From: Limnomonas spitsbergensis
Taxonomy: Eukaryota; Chlorophyta; Chlorophyceae; Chlamydomonadales
DNA: 64,000 nt
Direction of reading: 5' to 3'
Assembly (NCBI GenBank): GCA_037349105.1
Contig: JAYJMM010000123.1
Location: 7,316,001 to 7,380,000, forward strand
The first letter of the stretch is position 1. Every line of letters starts with the position of its first letter. Positions 1 through 11,352 of this stretch are shown here, piece after piece. Position numbers and translations under genes: made by a program. The notes beneath the pieces are model-generated. The model was not told the origin of the DNA, ran no database searches, and saw only the letters and a list, made by a program, of their open reading frames with translations.

Positions 1-740
1 CACCATGAGGTACAGCGTGATGGCAACATAACTGAAACGCTTGCCCCCTTGCTCCTCTGCCTCTCCTGCCTCCCCGCCTCTCCTGCCCTCCTGTCCTCCC
101 ACCCCTCCTGCATTGTGCACCTCTGGTCCCGTCTATGTCCCTTTGCCCTCACTTTGTTGAGCTGCCAGTGCCTCTGACATCACCATGAGGTACAGCGTGA
201 TGGCAACATAACTAAAACACTTGCCCCCTTGCTCCTCTGCCTCTCCTGCCTCCCCGCCTTTCCTGCCCTCCCACCCCTCCTGCATTGTGCACCTCCGGCC
301 CCGTCACTGTCCCTTTGCCCTCACTTTGTTGAGATGCCAGTGCCTCTGACATCACCATGAGGTACAGCGTGATGGCAACATAACTAAAACACTTGCCTCC
401 TTGCTCCTCTGCCTCTCCTGCCTCCCCGCCTCTCCTGCCCTCCTGTCCTCCCACCCCTCCTGCATTGTGCACCTCCGGCCCCGTCTATGTCCCTTTGCCC
501 TCACTTTGTTGAGCTGCCAGTGCCTCTGACATCACCATGAGGTACAGCGTGATGGCGACATAACTGAAACACTTGCCCCCTTGCTCCTCTGCCTCTCCTG
601 CCTCCCCGCCTCTCCTGCCCTCCTGTCCTCCCACCCCTCCTGCATTGTGCACCTCCGGCCCCGTCACTGTCCCTTTTCCCTCACTTTGTTGAGCTGCCAG
701 TGCCTCTGACATCACCATGAGGTACAGCGTGATGGCGACA
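1..740 (-). repeat. 180-bp tandem array carrying an exon end and splice donor
   Basis: Units begin at 1, 181, 353, 533 and 713 (spacing 180, 172, 180, 180). On the minus strand each unit contains an acceptor-like TTTCAG or TTTTAG, about 58 bases matching the 3' end of the TPR exon at 812-685, and a GTGAGGG donor. Donor positions are 685 (the exon judged real), 505, 325 and 153. The remaining part of each unit is intron-like and purine-rich on this strand. Because 180 is divisible by three, the minus frame stays open through several units. Confidence 0.9.
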
Positions 741-3700
741 TTGCCGGGGCCTGCGCAGCTGTCGGGCGCCTCATCCGCTTGGGAGGAAAACATGTTCAGG
801 GCGTCTTTGAACCTGAGCAGCAAAAGTAAAGCTTAAGGAAGCAAAGCTCTGGTGAGGCTCTCAAGTTTGGGGGAAAGAAAATGGAGAAGAAGGAGCAGCA
901 ACAGGATAGGAGATTGGTTGGGGGGGGGGGGGGGGCGGACGGGAGGTTGAACACGGGAATATCCAGGACTAATGACCGGTACCGGGAAGGCCTGAGGCAG
1001 AGGCATTGATCCCCTTGTCCCTATAACGATTAAAAACGACCCGAAGTTTAAACATTTCGTATCGTAGAACCGGATAGGGTTCATGCACCACTCTTTTGGA
1101 ATTGTATCAGAATCACTGCGCAGGCAAAGCATACATCACTCTACGCACGTGCAGCTGCAAATTTGTAACATACTGACTGACTGACTGACTGGCTGACTGA
1201 CGGGCTGATTGACTGACGGGCTGACTGACTGACGGGCCGTTCGCCCCTGATGCGCCCTGGTCCGAGCACCCCAAAATGTGTTTAATTAAACGCGAAGTGA
1301 AACCAGTTATACGGTTATTGTGTTTTGAGCAAACGCCTCGTCATTGCACCCCGCCTCATCTCTTCTCAATGACAAATTGGGGTAGGAGTTCCAGGTGCCA
1401 GACTAACCATAGCCTCAGCCCCCAAATTTGTTACTTTTTAATACAAAACGGTGTTTTCACATCTTGCCCGATTCATATCTTGAGGCAACGCCCGGGCAGC
1501 GCGGCAAGCGCGTCCCGCGTCGCCTCTCCTTAAATCCCTTAATAACGTAGGTGCAACCCAGCAGTCGTGATGGAGGGTGCCAGGATCATCGCCTGCTCAA
1601 AGAAATTAATTCCTAAGAATGCACATTTGCCCATATTGTTCGCGCATCTCGCCTCACCTCTTCTTAATGATGTAGGTGCAACCCAGCAGCACCCGGACGG
1701 TCATATTGGAGGGTGCCAGGACCATGGCCTGCTCGAAATCCTTCAGGGCCTCCGTCACGTGCAGCTGCATCCTGTGAGAAAACAACAGGTCCAAAAGTTG
1801 ACGCCCGGGGAATTCGAATTCGTAATGGGGAAAATTTGTATCGGGGAGGTGTGGACCGAGCAGAGGCGCATGCAAGGCCTGAATGGGAGGCCAGCACTAA
1901 ACTGCGCTCTTCCTTTGGCTCTCACAGATACACCTGCCACCCATCACAAAGCCTAAACCCTAATCCCTAAACCCTAAACAGCCGTCACCCCCAAGAAGCC
2001 TGTCTTACTTATATGCGTAATGACTACGCCAGGTTTTCCATGGGGGGTCAAAACGGCGGCCTTTTTATGCATAACCTCACAAGAAAAGCATGTAGTATCT
2101 TTGCATTTGCAGAGACACGCGCCACCAGCCACCTCCAAGGAAACACTTCCGTCGTAGTTGGTTTAGGGTTAAGGCTCTAGGATTTAAACCCTAAACACAT
2201 GCCTCAGGGTGTGGGGAGGGTTTAGGGTATAGGGTTTAGGGGACAGACACCCTAAACCCTAAACCCTAAACACACGCCACCTCCGAGGAAACACACTCCA
2301 CAAGGTGGGTTAAGGGTGTAGGGTTCAGGGGGGAAGAAACCCTAACCCCTGAACACAGGCCTCAGGGTGAAGGGAGCTCAATTTTCCCCTCTCTTCTCGA
2401 GTGGCTTCTCCCACACCGCCTGTATAGCACACCGATACCAAGTTAGGGTTTAGGGTTTAAGAGTTTAGGTTCTAGAAACCCTAAAACCCACACTGTCTAT
2501 GTAGCTCACCAATACCCTCCTGCAGCTGCTGTCTAATTTTGGACCACATCGATACCTAGTTTAGTGTTTAGTGTTTAGGGTTCTAGGCTTTAGGGTTTAG
2601 GGTCTAGAAACCCTTAAACCCACACTGCCTATGTAGCACCCCAATACCCTCCTGCAGCTGCTGTCCAGATTTTGACCGCTACAAGTCCAGCCTCGGCACA
2701 ACACCCCGGACTCTCCAGCCTCCTCAATCGGCATGATCGCTGCAGGGGAGTCGAACACACATGCCTCACCCCTCTCCCTCATGTTGCCATACCGCCACAT
2801 CCTCCTCCCTCCATCACCTGTGGCAGTAGGCTCGGTTGAACAGGCACTCCACGATGGGCTCTCCGGCCTCCTTGAGAGGCGCTATGGCAGAAGTGAAGTC
2901 GAACACGGCGTCGGCAAACTGACCCATGCGCATGTAGAGGAGCGCACGCATGCGGAGGCAGGGTCCGTTCTGCATGGCGGTGTAAAGTGTGAACACTCAA
3001 GCGACCCCTCGGGAGAGCACTAGTGCCCCTGCCCACCCTGCACCTCCCCCGGGTCAGCACTAATGCCCCCCCCCTCCCCACCCCCCCTCTTGCTGATATG
3101 CTGCTCCATGTTGATGAGAAAGGCAAGCCCATACCCATGTGCATGCCCTTGTCTGCAAGATTTTAAATACGATTTTCCATACCCGTGTCCACACCCTTTT
3201 CCGTACCTGTCTCCACACCCTTTTCCATACCCATGTCCACACCTTTTCCATGCTTGTGTCAATACACTTGTTCATACCATTCTCCACACCCTCGCCCACA
3301 AACCCTGATACAAACCCATGTCCCTACCCGTGGATCTGCCATCAGCACGGACTGCACGTCCTGCAACGCATCGTCCAGGTACCCCAGCGTGGCCAGTGTC
3401 CGCACGCGGGATGTGCGGAACTTGTGACAGTCATGCATTTCGATCGCCTGCTCAAACCTGCAGGCAAGCATACAGGGAGAGATTCATCTGGCTCTTTAAA
3501 CCTGATCATGGCAAGCCCCATCACCCATTCCCCACTATCCACAACCTACGACCCGCTACCGACCATCCACTCACCCCCCTCCCAATCACACACTCACTGC
3601 CACTCACTGCCCATCACTGACTCCTTACCACCCACTCCCCACTCCCCACCATCCACTATCCTCTCCCCACCACCCGCTCCCCACCATTCACTCCCGAACA

Positions 3701-6700
3701 TCCACTCCCGGACATCCACTCAGCCCCCTCCCTGATCACACGCTCACCACCACTCACTGCCCATCACTGACTCCTTACCACCCATGTCATTTTTCTTTGT
3801 CATTCCCCCCTTTATAGATATTTCCCTTCTTTATGACACTATCTTTCTTTCGATACTCCTCCCCATCGCCCGCTCCCCACCATTCCAACATACCACAGTA
3901 AATGATGGGGAATGTGCGGTGGGAATAGGTGCTGGGTAGTGGATGGTGGGTAGTGAGTGGTTGTGAATGGGTTGTGGGTGGTGCTTAAATGGGTGGTGGG
4001 CTCCATCACCTGCTCACCACCGCTTACTACCCACCACTCATTCCCCAATCCCAAAAACTGACTCCTCATCACCCACTCCCCACTGTCCTTGGCTGTGGGT
4101 GGTTGCATAACCGTTGTAACAACTGTCCGCTCCCCACCACCCACCACCCACTCCCCACCATCCACTCCCCACCACCCGCCACTCACTCCCCACCACTCAC
4201 TCCCCACCACTCACTCCCCACCACCCACTCCCCACACCCCACCACCCACTCTCCATCACTCACTCACCACCACCTACTCCCCAACCCCCACCACTCACTC
4301 CCCGCTCCTCACCACTCCTCACCACCCACCCCCCATCACCCACTCCCCACCACCCACTCCCCACCACCCATTCCCCACCACCCACACCCCCCCCACACAC
4401 TGCCCACCATCCACTCCCCACCACTCACTTCCCATCACCCACTCCCCATCACCCACACCCCATCCCCACCACCCACTCTCCATCACCCACTCCCCACCAC
4501 CCACTCCCCACCACCAACTCCCCACTCCCCACCACCCACTCCCCGCCACCCACTCCACACCACCCACTCCCCACCACCTACTCCCCACCACCCACTCCCC
4601 ACCACCCACTCTCCACACTCTCTCCCATCCACTCACTCCCCACTCCCCATCGCCCACTCCCCATCACCCACTCCCCATCACCCAGTCCCCACTCCCCCAT
4701 CGCCCACTCCCCATCACCCACTCCCCACCACCCAGTCCCCACCACCCACTCCCCACCACTCACTCCCCACCACCCACTCCCCACCACCCACTCCCCACCA
4801 CCTACTCCCCACCACTCACTCCCCACCACCCACTCTTCACCACTCACTCCCAACCACTCACTCCCCACTCCCCATCGCCCACTCCCCATCACCCACTCCC
4901 CATCACCCACTCCCCATCACCCAGTCCCCACTCCCCCATCGCCCACTCCCCACCACCCACTCCCCACCACTCACTCCCCATCACCCACTCCCCACCACCC
5001 ACTCCCCACCACCCACTCCCCACCACCCACTCCCCATCACCCACTCCCCACCACCCACTCCCCATCACCCACTCCCCATCACCCACTCCCCACTCCCCAC
5101 CACCTGTGACAGAGCTCCCACTTCAAATGCTTAAGACCGTGTCACCTCCCTCCACCCACTCCTGACCACTCACCACGGCAGTGATCTCTCCGGGTCCTTC
5201 ATAAAGTTTGCAATGCACTCCGCCATGGCCAGGTGGTAGTTGGGGTTGTCAGGCCAAGACACGACTGCCACCTCAATCGCTGCCTCAGCGGCTTGGAAGT
5301 CTCCGGACTCTATGAGGCGCTGCGCAATGGGGTAAAGTGGAGTCAGGGCATGAGGGTGTCAGTGGCATGAGGATAGGGACAGGAGTGTGTCAGGGACAGG
5401 AGGATAAGGACAGGAGTGTGTCAGGGGCAGGAGGATAAGGACAGGAGTGTGTCAGGGACAGGAGGATAGGGACAGGAGTGTGTCAGGGGCAGGAGGATAA
5501 GGACAGGAGTGTGTCAGGGACAGGAGGATAGGGACAGGAGTGTGTCAGGGACAGGAGGATATGGACAGGAGTGTGTCAGGGGCAGGAGGATAGGGGCAGG
5601 AGTGTGTCAGGGACAGGAGGATAAGGACAGGAGTGTGTCAGGGGCAGGAGGATAAGGACAGGAGTGTGTCAGGGACAGGAGGATAGGGACAGGAGTGTGT
5701 CAGGGACAGGAGGATAAGGACAGGAGTGTGTCAGGGGCAGGAGGATAGGGACAGGAGTGTGTCAGGGGCAGGAGGATAAGGACAGGAGTGTGTCAGGGAC
5801 AGGAGGATAAGGACAGGAGTGTGTCAGGGACAGGAGGATAAGGACAGGAGTGTGTCAGGGACAGGAGGATAAGGGCAGGATTGTGTCAGGGGCAGGAGGA
5901 TAAGGGCAGGAGTGTGTCAGGGGCAGGAGGATAAGGACGGGAGTGTGTCAGGGACAGGAGGATAAGGGCAGGAGTGTGTCATGGGCAGGAGGATAAGGAC
6001 AGGAGGGTGTCAGGTACAGGAGAGTATCAGGGACATGGAAGGGAGAGTGTCAGGGGGTTCAGGAGGGTCAGGGACAGGAAGATGTAAGGGACAGGAGGAT
6101 ATGAATAAGGGCTCAGGATAGGGACAGGTGGCAGAGGACTTGCTGTTTAGGATAGAGATGTATCTTCGAACATGAGGGTTGAGGTGAGAAGGGATAGAGA
6201 ATCATGCAGATATGTGAGATTTGGTACGCCGTTTTGAGCAGGGTTTGTGCTTCAGAGGCTTCAGAGGTAGCACATTCATGGAAAAAATATTGGCTAAGGC
6301 ATTGCATCCACACCATGACGTTTGAAATTCGAATGAGGCTTCAAATCTCAAGGCGGAAAATATCTCAACGCCAGTGCCTCGCCGGCTGTGAGAACTGTTT
6401 TGTGCCCCCCATGGAGTCCCGCCCATGCACCCACGCATCTATGCAGCCATTAGCAAGATTTCCGTGTCTGTCTCGGGTTTTTCCCCTGGTCTCCTCCTGG
6501 TTCACTCTGCCTGGCCCTCTCGCAAAAGGCTGTGGGTGTTTGCGTCAACTTTGTAACAACAACAAGATTCATGCTGACAGCAGCTACCACCTTGGACGCA
6601 AATTAGCTTGTATGTGTTACCCGCCATGTATCCCATGCAGCCATGAATGTAATTGCATGGGTCAAACTGACTGCATGTATCACCTTGGCCGCAGAGAAGC

Positions 6701-6900
6701 TCTTCTGCGCTTCCTTCCGCCTCCCCTGCACCTCCTGGCGTTCGCTGTATGCCTGGAGCGGGGGCAGAGCCTCTGGTCGGCATTGTGGACAGGAGGTACT
6801 GGCACATGGCTAGCGGAATTCCACCGCATGCTACCTGTGGCGACCATGTAAATACATTGGGGCGGACGTGGTAGTCCGGATTGAATGACCCCGACTTCAT
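685..6900 (-). CDS. Tetratricopeptide-repeat protein, 5'-complete, 3' end outside window
   Basis: Seven exons join in phase on the minus strand: 6900-6835, 6752-6684, 5319-5174, 3457-3328, 2969-2818, 1771-1658 and 812-685, then a donor leads out of the window. The 268 codons read as consecutive TPR helix pairs, for example AAKRLIESGDFQAAEAAIEV (exons 2-3), LATLGYLDDALQDVQSVL (exon 4), ALLYMRMGQFADAVFDFTSA (exon 5) and EALKDFEQAMVLAPSNMTV (exon 6). TPR solenoids bind other proteins, and no catalytic domain is visible. The start at 6900 is the first ATG in frame; upstream to about 7190 would be 5' UTR, although an upstream coding exon cannot be excluded. The gene is divergent from FtsZ. TTC6-like or flagellar TPR proteins are possible relatives, but this is a guess. 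Its introns are packed with minisatellites. Confidence 0.82.
1165..1240. repeat. Degenerate CTGA/CGGG microsatellite
   Basis: Tetranucleotide-like CTGA repeats interspersed with CGGG. It lies in the intron between the TPR exons at 1771-1658 and 812-685. A poly-G run sits upstream at about 920-936. Confidence 0.8.
1541..1610 (-). repeat. Degenerate second copy of a TPR exon end
   Basis: This stretch resembles 1665-1742, the 3' half of the TPR exon at 1771-1658. Both share GTAGGTGCAACCCAGCAG and GGAGGGTGCCAGGA, with later substitutions and a small deletion. It sits about 125 bp beyond the real exon, inside the intron, and looks like an old tandem duplication across the exon-donor boundary. Confidence 0.7.
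2160..2625. repeat. Interstitial telomere-like repeats (TTTAGGG type)
   Basis: Scattered and partly inverted runs of TTTAGGG and CCCTAAA lie in the TPR intron between 2818 and 1771, mixed with two similar non-telomeric segments (about 2490-2540 and 2620-2670, both containing CCAATACCCTCCTGCAGCTG). Confidence 0.85.
3165..3310. repeat. Short C-rich minisatellite in TPR intron
   Basis: Imperfect units of roughly 24 bp containing TCCACACCCTTTTCC lie in the intron between the TPR exons at 3457-3328 and 2969-2818. Confidence 0.85.
3515..5105. repeat. CCACTCCCCACCA minisatellite filling a TPR intron
   Basis: About 1.5 kb of units such as CCCACTCCCCACCA and CCCACTCCCCATCA. At about 3895-3990 the orientation flips, with the G-rich strand on plus. 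On the coding (minus) strand the unit reads TGGTGGGGAGTGGG, which resembles the real donor region of the preceding exon, GTGGTGAGTGGTCAGGAGTG at 5176-5157. The array may therefore have grown from the exon edge. Confidence 0.9.
5341..6095. repeat. 31-bp minisatellite in TPR intron 2
   Basis: More than 20 units of about 31 bp containing GGACAGGAGTGTGTCAGG, ending a few tens of bases before the acceptor of the exon at 5319. The region from 6096 to 6683 is the remainder of the same intron, and no other feature was recognised in it. Confidence 0.92.
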
Positions 6901-7272
6901 GTCCTCGGGCGCCCCTCGAGGCAGTACCGGTAGTCTAGTCGGAAATACTTCGAGCGGGTCCAGAGTCCATGAAGAGGGATTGTCTTCTGCTATAAATTCC
7001 AGGCCGACATAACGTACTGATATTTGATCAATATGATTGCGTTTGCTGTCTAAACTGCTACCCGACAACCGGTTGCTTTCTCTGTATATCTCACTCACGC
7101 TCGCGCTCGGGGTCGATAGTTCAGGGTCTGGCCGGGCTCCAAATTTGAATTTGCACAGTTCCTTCTTTGAGATCGCAGCGAAGCGCACGTAATTTTAAAG
7201 GTGTTAGGGCTAAATTAAATACCTTGCGAATAATAGCATCTTGATTAGCAGCACACACAGTTTACGTTCAAA
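6901..7272. promoter_or_regulatory. Shared divergent promoter region of the TPR gene and FtsZ1
   Basis: About 370 bp separate the two start codons, which face away from each other. The interval must hold both 5' UTRs and core promoters. The 7190-7272 part is AT-rich; no TATA box or named element can be assigned with confidence. Confidence 0.6.
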
Positions 7273-10200
7273 ATGCAGCAGTTCAAGAACAGGACCGCAC
7301 CCGAGCGCAGGATAGCAGCATCAGGTCATGCGCACTCTCTTCTTATCTCTCCACATCGGATTGCACAGCAAAATATGAAGCAAGCAGGCCTGGGACAATG
7401 CCTGCAGCGGGTCGCACCCAACAGGAACCGTTCTTCGGCCACGCCCCTCAGCCAAGGCGCGAAGAAGGTGCTGCCATATATGATGGTACACAGCTCTGGT
7501 TACCAGCCTTCTTCCTACAAGCCCGTTGGTGGTGAGGCTAGCATCAAGGTCATCGGCGTCGGTGGTGGAGGTGGCAACGCGTTGAACAGGATGATCGCAA
7601 GCGGCCTTCAAGTAGGGGACTGACATCTATACACTAAAATCTGGGTTGATTTTGCTCATAATTCACTGGGCACGGGTGTCACAAATTCAAATTGGCTATG
7701 GTCCATGTGGAGAAGGCCGTTGACAGTATGCAGCCATGTCAAAGGATTTGAACGAGTGATCATAGCAAAGCTATAAGCCAGATATTGCGACGAGGTATTT
7801 CAATGAGGTCCTTTGCGTGCAGGGTGTCGAATTCTGGGCCGTGAATACGGACTCCCAGGCGCTGGCTCAGCACGCCGCCCCGAACAAGGTCCAAATGGGC
7901 ACTGCGCTCACACGAGGGCTTGGCTGTGGGGGCAACCCGAATCTGGGTCAGCAGGCAGCCGTGGAGTCCGAAGAAGCGCTGCGGAAAATGCTGCAGGTGA
8001 GAACTAAATGGAGCTCCTGCACTCCACACTTCTATGGTCAGGCAGCAGGGCGTGTTCTTCATGCCCACAAGACACAATCCGAGTCTCTCAAAAAGGATAC
8101 TCCATGCAGCCAGTTTAAGGCACAAAGCTCCATTACGGAATGCTGTCCCAACAGCCCTCGCCATCCTCTTCGTTTGTCGTTTATGATCAGTGCATATGCT
8201 TTAAAGAAAATATTTTCCTTTTACCTTCAGGTGAGGACGATCACCTCTTAAATTATAATGCACTGTCTCCAACCATACTTGCCATGATATGTTGATGAAA
8301 GCTCATCACAACGGGAATAGGATGTGACCACCCCTTCATACATATGAATGCGCTCACACACTTCTCGACCTGCACCTGATGCAACAGGGCGCTGACCTTG
8401 TTTTCATCACAGCGGGAATGGGGGGCGGCACTGGCACTGGAGCTGCACCCATCGTTGCCAAGATTTCTAAGGAAATGGGTGAGCCAGACAATTGACATTA
8501 TTCATCACAGAAAACCTGGCATGCAGCCACAGTTCCTTAAACGCGATGCACCAAACAACACAGGATGCCCCTCTGCCTTGTTGTCCATTAGGTGAACTGT
8601 TGAACAGGACACTCTTCAGCTTTTGAAACTAAATCAGTGGAAAGCTGTTCATCTTGCTTGTCACTGCATATTTGTTCCCATTCGCCCTGCCCGGACGTTT
8701 TTTAAACTAGGCTATGGGTCGGACAAGTGGACGCTGCAACAGCAACACTTTCCTCCCTTTTCCCATCCCTCCATGCATGCCTCATCTTGCTTCCCCTCCC
8801 CTGCCTACTTGTCCACCACCCTCACGCCCGTCACGCCATGCAGGCATCCTGACAGTGGCTGTCGTGACATACCCTTTCGGATTTGAGGGTCGCCGCCGAG
8901 GTACCCAGGCAGTGGAGGGCATCGAGGGGCTACGCCAAAATGTCGATTCTGTCATTGTCATCCCCAACGACAGGTAAGGCCTTGAATAAACCTCAGCTGA
9001 CAACTTGCATTTGTATGAATTTATATTTTTGTGATTTCCCCACCTACTCATCATGGGTCTATTCGCAAGACCAGGGCGTCCTCAGCAAGGCTATTGTATC
9101 TGGGGCTATGGGAATGCTATATCATCTTAGCAATACTGGAGTCATCAAGAATCTTATAACAGCACAGCTGATCAGTGTTGCCCCAAGGATATGAATATGA
9201 CGCTGCGCCCCTTGATCATTAGGCTTCTGGATGTTGCGACGGAACGCACGGCTCTGCAAGATGCCTTCGCGCTCGCAGACGATGTGCTGAGGCAGGGCGT
9301 GCAGGTGAGCCGCGTAGGGGATGCAACATGTCGTGATGCAGTGGACAGGTGGCAGGTGCATGCATCATGTGAGGGTACCGCATGCACTACCGCAGCCCTG
9401 CCATGCACATGACAGCTTAGAGGCAGGCCATGACGTGCATGTCAGACACGGTTGCACAGGGCAGCATCCATGATCCTGCCCCTCACATAGGAGGATGGCA
9501 TGGCTGCACCATGGCCCAGGCTGTGCATGGTAGCTGGAATTGAGCCTAGTCATTCCCTACCAGCCCCACGTTGCCAAGCGTTCAGCAGGGCCCAGCGGGT
9601 ATGCACCGTGCTTAACAGAGCAGCCATAGAGCCGTCTTTCAGTCCTCCTTGACTCCCCTGCCGATGCCTCTGCTGACGAACAAGTTCCCTCGTCTCAGCC
9701 TCTGCATCTTTGCCGTGCCCTCGCTCGACCCTGACCTGCTGCTTTCTCAGGGTATCTCCGACATCATCACTATGCCCTTCTGCGGCCCCCCTTGACCCCT
9801 ACTACTTACCAACACATGCCCTGGTCCCTGCCTCTGCATCCTTTGCCCAACTCTTCTCCCTGACCTGCTGCCGCTGCTGCCCTCTCAGGGTATCTCCGAC
9901 GTCATCACTGTGCCCTTCTGCGGCCCCCCTTGACCCCTACTACTTACCAACACATGCCCTGGTCCATGCCTGTGCATCCTTTGCCCAACTCTTCTCCCTG
10001 ACCTGCTGCCGCTGCTGCCCTCTCAGGGTATCTCCGACATCATTACTGTTCCGGGTCTCATCAATGTGGACTTTGCCGACATCAAGGCCATCATGTCGAA
10101 TGCGGGCACGGCCATGTTGGGCGTTGGCTCGGCCACAGGGCCGGACCGAGCGGAGCAAGCAGCGCTGGCGGCCACTGCGGCGCCGCTGATCCAGAGGTCC

Positions 10201-11352
10201 ATTGAGCGTGCCACAGGTGGATGCAAAAGCTAGGAACAAGAAACAATTGTTTGTATGAATCAAATATGCCTACCATAGATTTGCTTTGCCATCCCTTGTA
10301 ATTTACGTTGTTTGGGGTCAAGGGATCCATGGATTTACTAATTGTCGATTGCCAACGCCAGTTTTCTGTAGGAAATTGATAGTTTGCGTCCACAGTTTGC
10401 CCTGAGGACAGCATTAAAAGAAATCGTGTTTTGATGCTTAAGGGAAGGCAAATCAAATCTACGGTAATAGGGGACTCCAAACAACTCAATTGGCTTTCAC
10501 CTCCGCTTGCCTCTGCAGGCATCGTCTTCAACATCACTGGAGGCAGCGACCTGACGTTGCAAGAAGTGAACCGGGTGTCTGAGGTGGTCACAAGCCTGGC
10601 CGACCCCTCCTGCAACATCATCTTTGGAGCGGTGGTGGATGATCAGTATAACGGCGAGATCCACGTCACCATCATCGCAACAGGTGGGTGTGAGATTATT
10701 TGATGTAATGCAGCGCATCAGGTACGGTACGATAACATCTATTTCACCTGGCTGACACTCCGCGCAGCAGCATTTTTTTATAAATATTAGCGCGCATCCA
10801 GGTCCGCGCACCCCAATCATTAATTAATCTTGAGCGAAGTCTAGCTGGTTTACAGTATGACGGTCAGATCCCTGGGCTGAAAGGAGGAGGTGCAGCGAGA
10901 CAATTAGGTGTGGGGCAATGAGGGAATGGGGTACCCTTTGTGTCCCATAAGTGCCTCAGTTTTACCGTCCCTCTTGTTTCCTACTACGTCCCGCAGGTTT
11001 CAGCCAGAGCTTCGAGGAACAGCTATTCATCAAAGGCAGCAAGAGGGTCGTGGCACCCAAAGAGCAACCTCAGGTACAAAATGGCGGGCCAACTCTCATT
11101 TCGAAATTCTGCAGCATGAAGGGGGGGGCAATGAAGCGCTGAATAGGACTTGTGCCCTCATCGCCTAGCACTCAGCCTAGCCCCAGCACCTAATACACCA
11201 TGGCCTGCCTGCTTGCATTGATGGCATCCCACCTGCACTGCCTGCAGGCTGTGGCTGCACCGCCCCCTCCGCAGCAGAGGGCAGAGTCCGCGCTGCCCTG
11301 GAGCAAACCTGTCCGGGCCGATCGCGGCTTCCTAGGACGAAGCATCCTCTAG
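7273..11352 (+). CDS. FTSZ1: Plastid division GTPase FtsZ1
   Basis: Nine exons join in phase: 7273-7611, 7823-7996, 8388-8478, 8844-8973, 9223-9304, 10027-10216, 10519-10683, 10997-11073 and 11248-11352 (TAG), giving 450 residues. FtsZ is a tubulin-like GTPase that polymerises into the stromal ring dividing the chloroplast. Visible landmarks are the nucleotide-binding [15 protein letters not shown] (about 92-106), the tubulin signature [12 protein letters not shown] (181-192), and the T7 loop NVDFADIK with Asp287 and Asp290. Residues 1 to about 85 are rich in Arg, Ser and Gln, as in a transit peptide. Phrases such as VVTYPF, NDRLLD and [14 protein letters not shown] match plant FtsZ1 better than FtsZ2. 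The short tail ends in GRSIL, and no canonical FtsZ2 C-terminal ARC6-binding peptide was seen. Confidence 0.95.
9465..9620 (+). repeat. Dispersed repeat family B (copy 1)
   Basis: This stretch, in FtsZ intron 5, matches the reverse complement of 28440-28595 and partly 32565-32640. Shared phrases include CATGGTAGCTGGAATTGAG, TCATTCCCTACCAGCCCCA and GCGTTCAGCA. No coding sequence or terminal repeats are recognised. Confidence 0.75.
9735..10050 (+). repeat. 138-bp triplication of an acceptor and exon start in FtsZ intron 5
   Basis: The acceptor TCTCAG followed by the exon start GGTATCTCCGACATCATCAC occurs at 9751, 9889 and 10027, at an exact spacing of 138 bp. Only the third copy opens into the full FtsZ exon. 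The first two run into CTTCTGCGGCCCCCCTTGA and return to intron-like sequence. Confidence 0.93.
10271..10466. mobile_element. MITE family 1 in FtsZ intron 6
   Basis: An element of about 192 bp with inverted ends (CCATAGATTTGCTTTGCC at the left, GGCAAATCAAATCTACGG at the right) is flanked by TA on both sides. It matches 61776-61971, and its left half matches 46667-46800. No coding capacity. TA target duplication and short inverted repeats suggest a Tc1/mariner-type non-autonomous element. Confidence 0.85.

Noticed and set aside
485..823. Single-exon minus frame of 112 residues continuing through the 180-bp units
   Set aside because: The donor at 685 and the repeat structure make intron read-through the simpler explanation. 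It is kept as part of the TPR exon and array.
3989..5165. Frames of 350-380 residues rich in Pro, His, Ser and Thr
   Set aside because: They are translations of the CCACTCCCCACCA minisatellite inside a TPR intron, and three frames are equally open.
6204..6851. Plus frame of 215 residues
   Set aside because: It overlaps, in antisense, two phase-matched exons of the TPR gene and has no recognisable domain.
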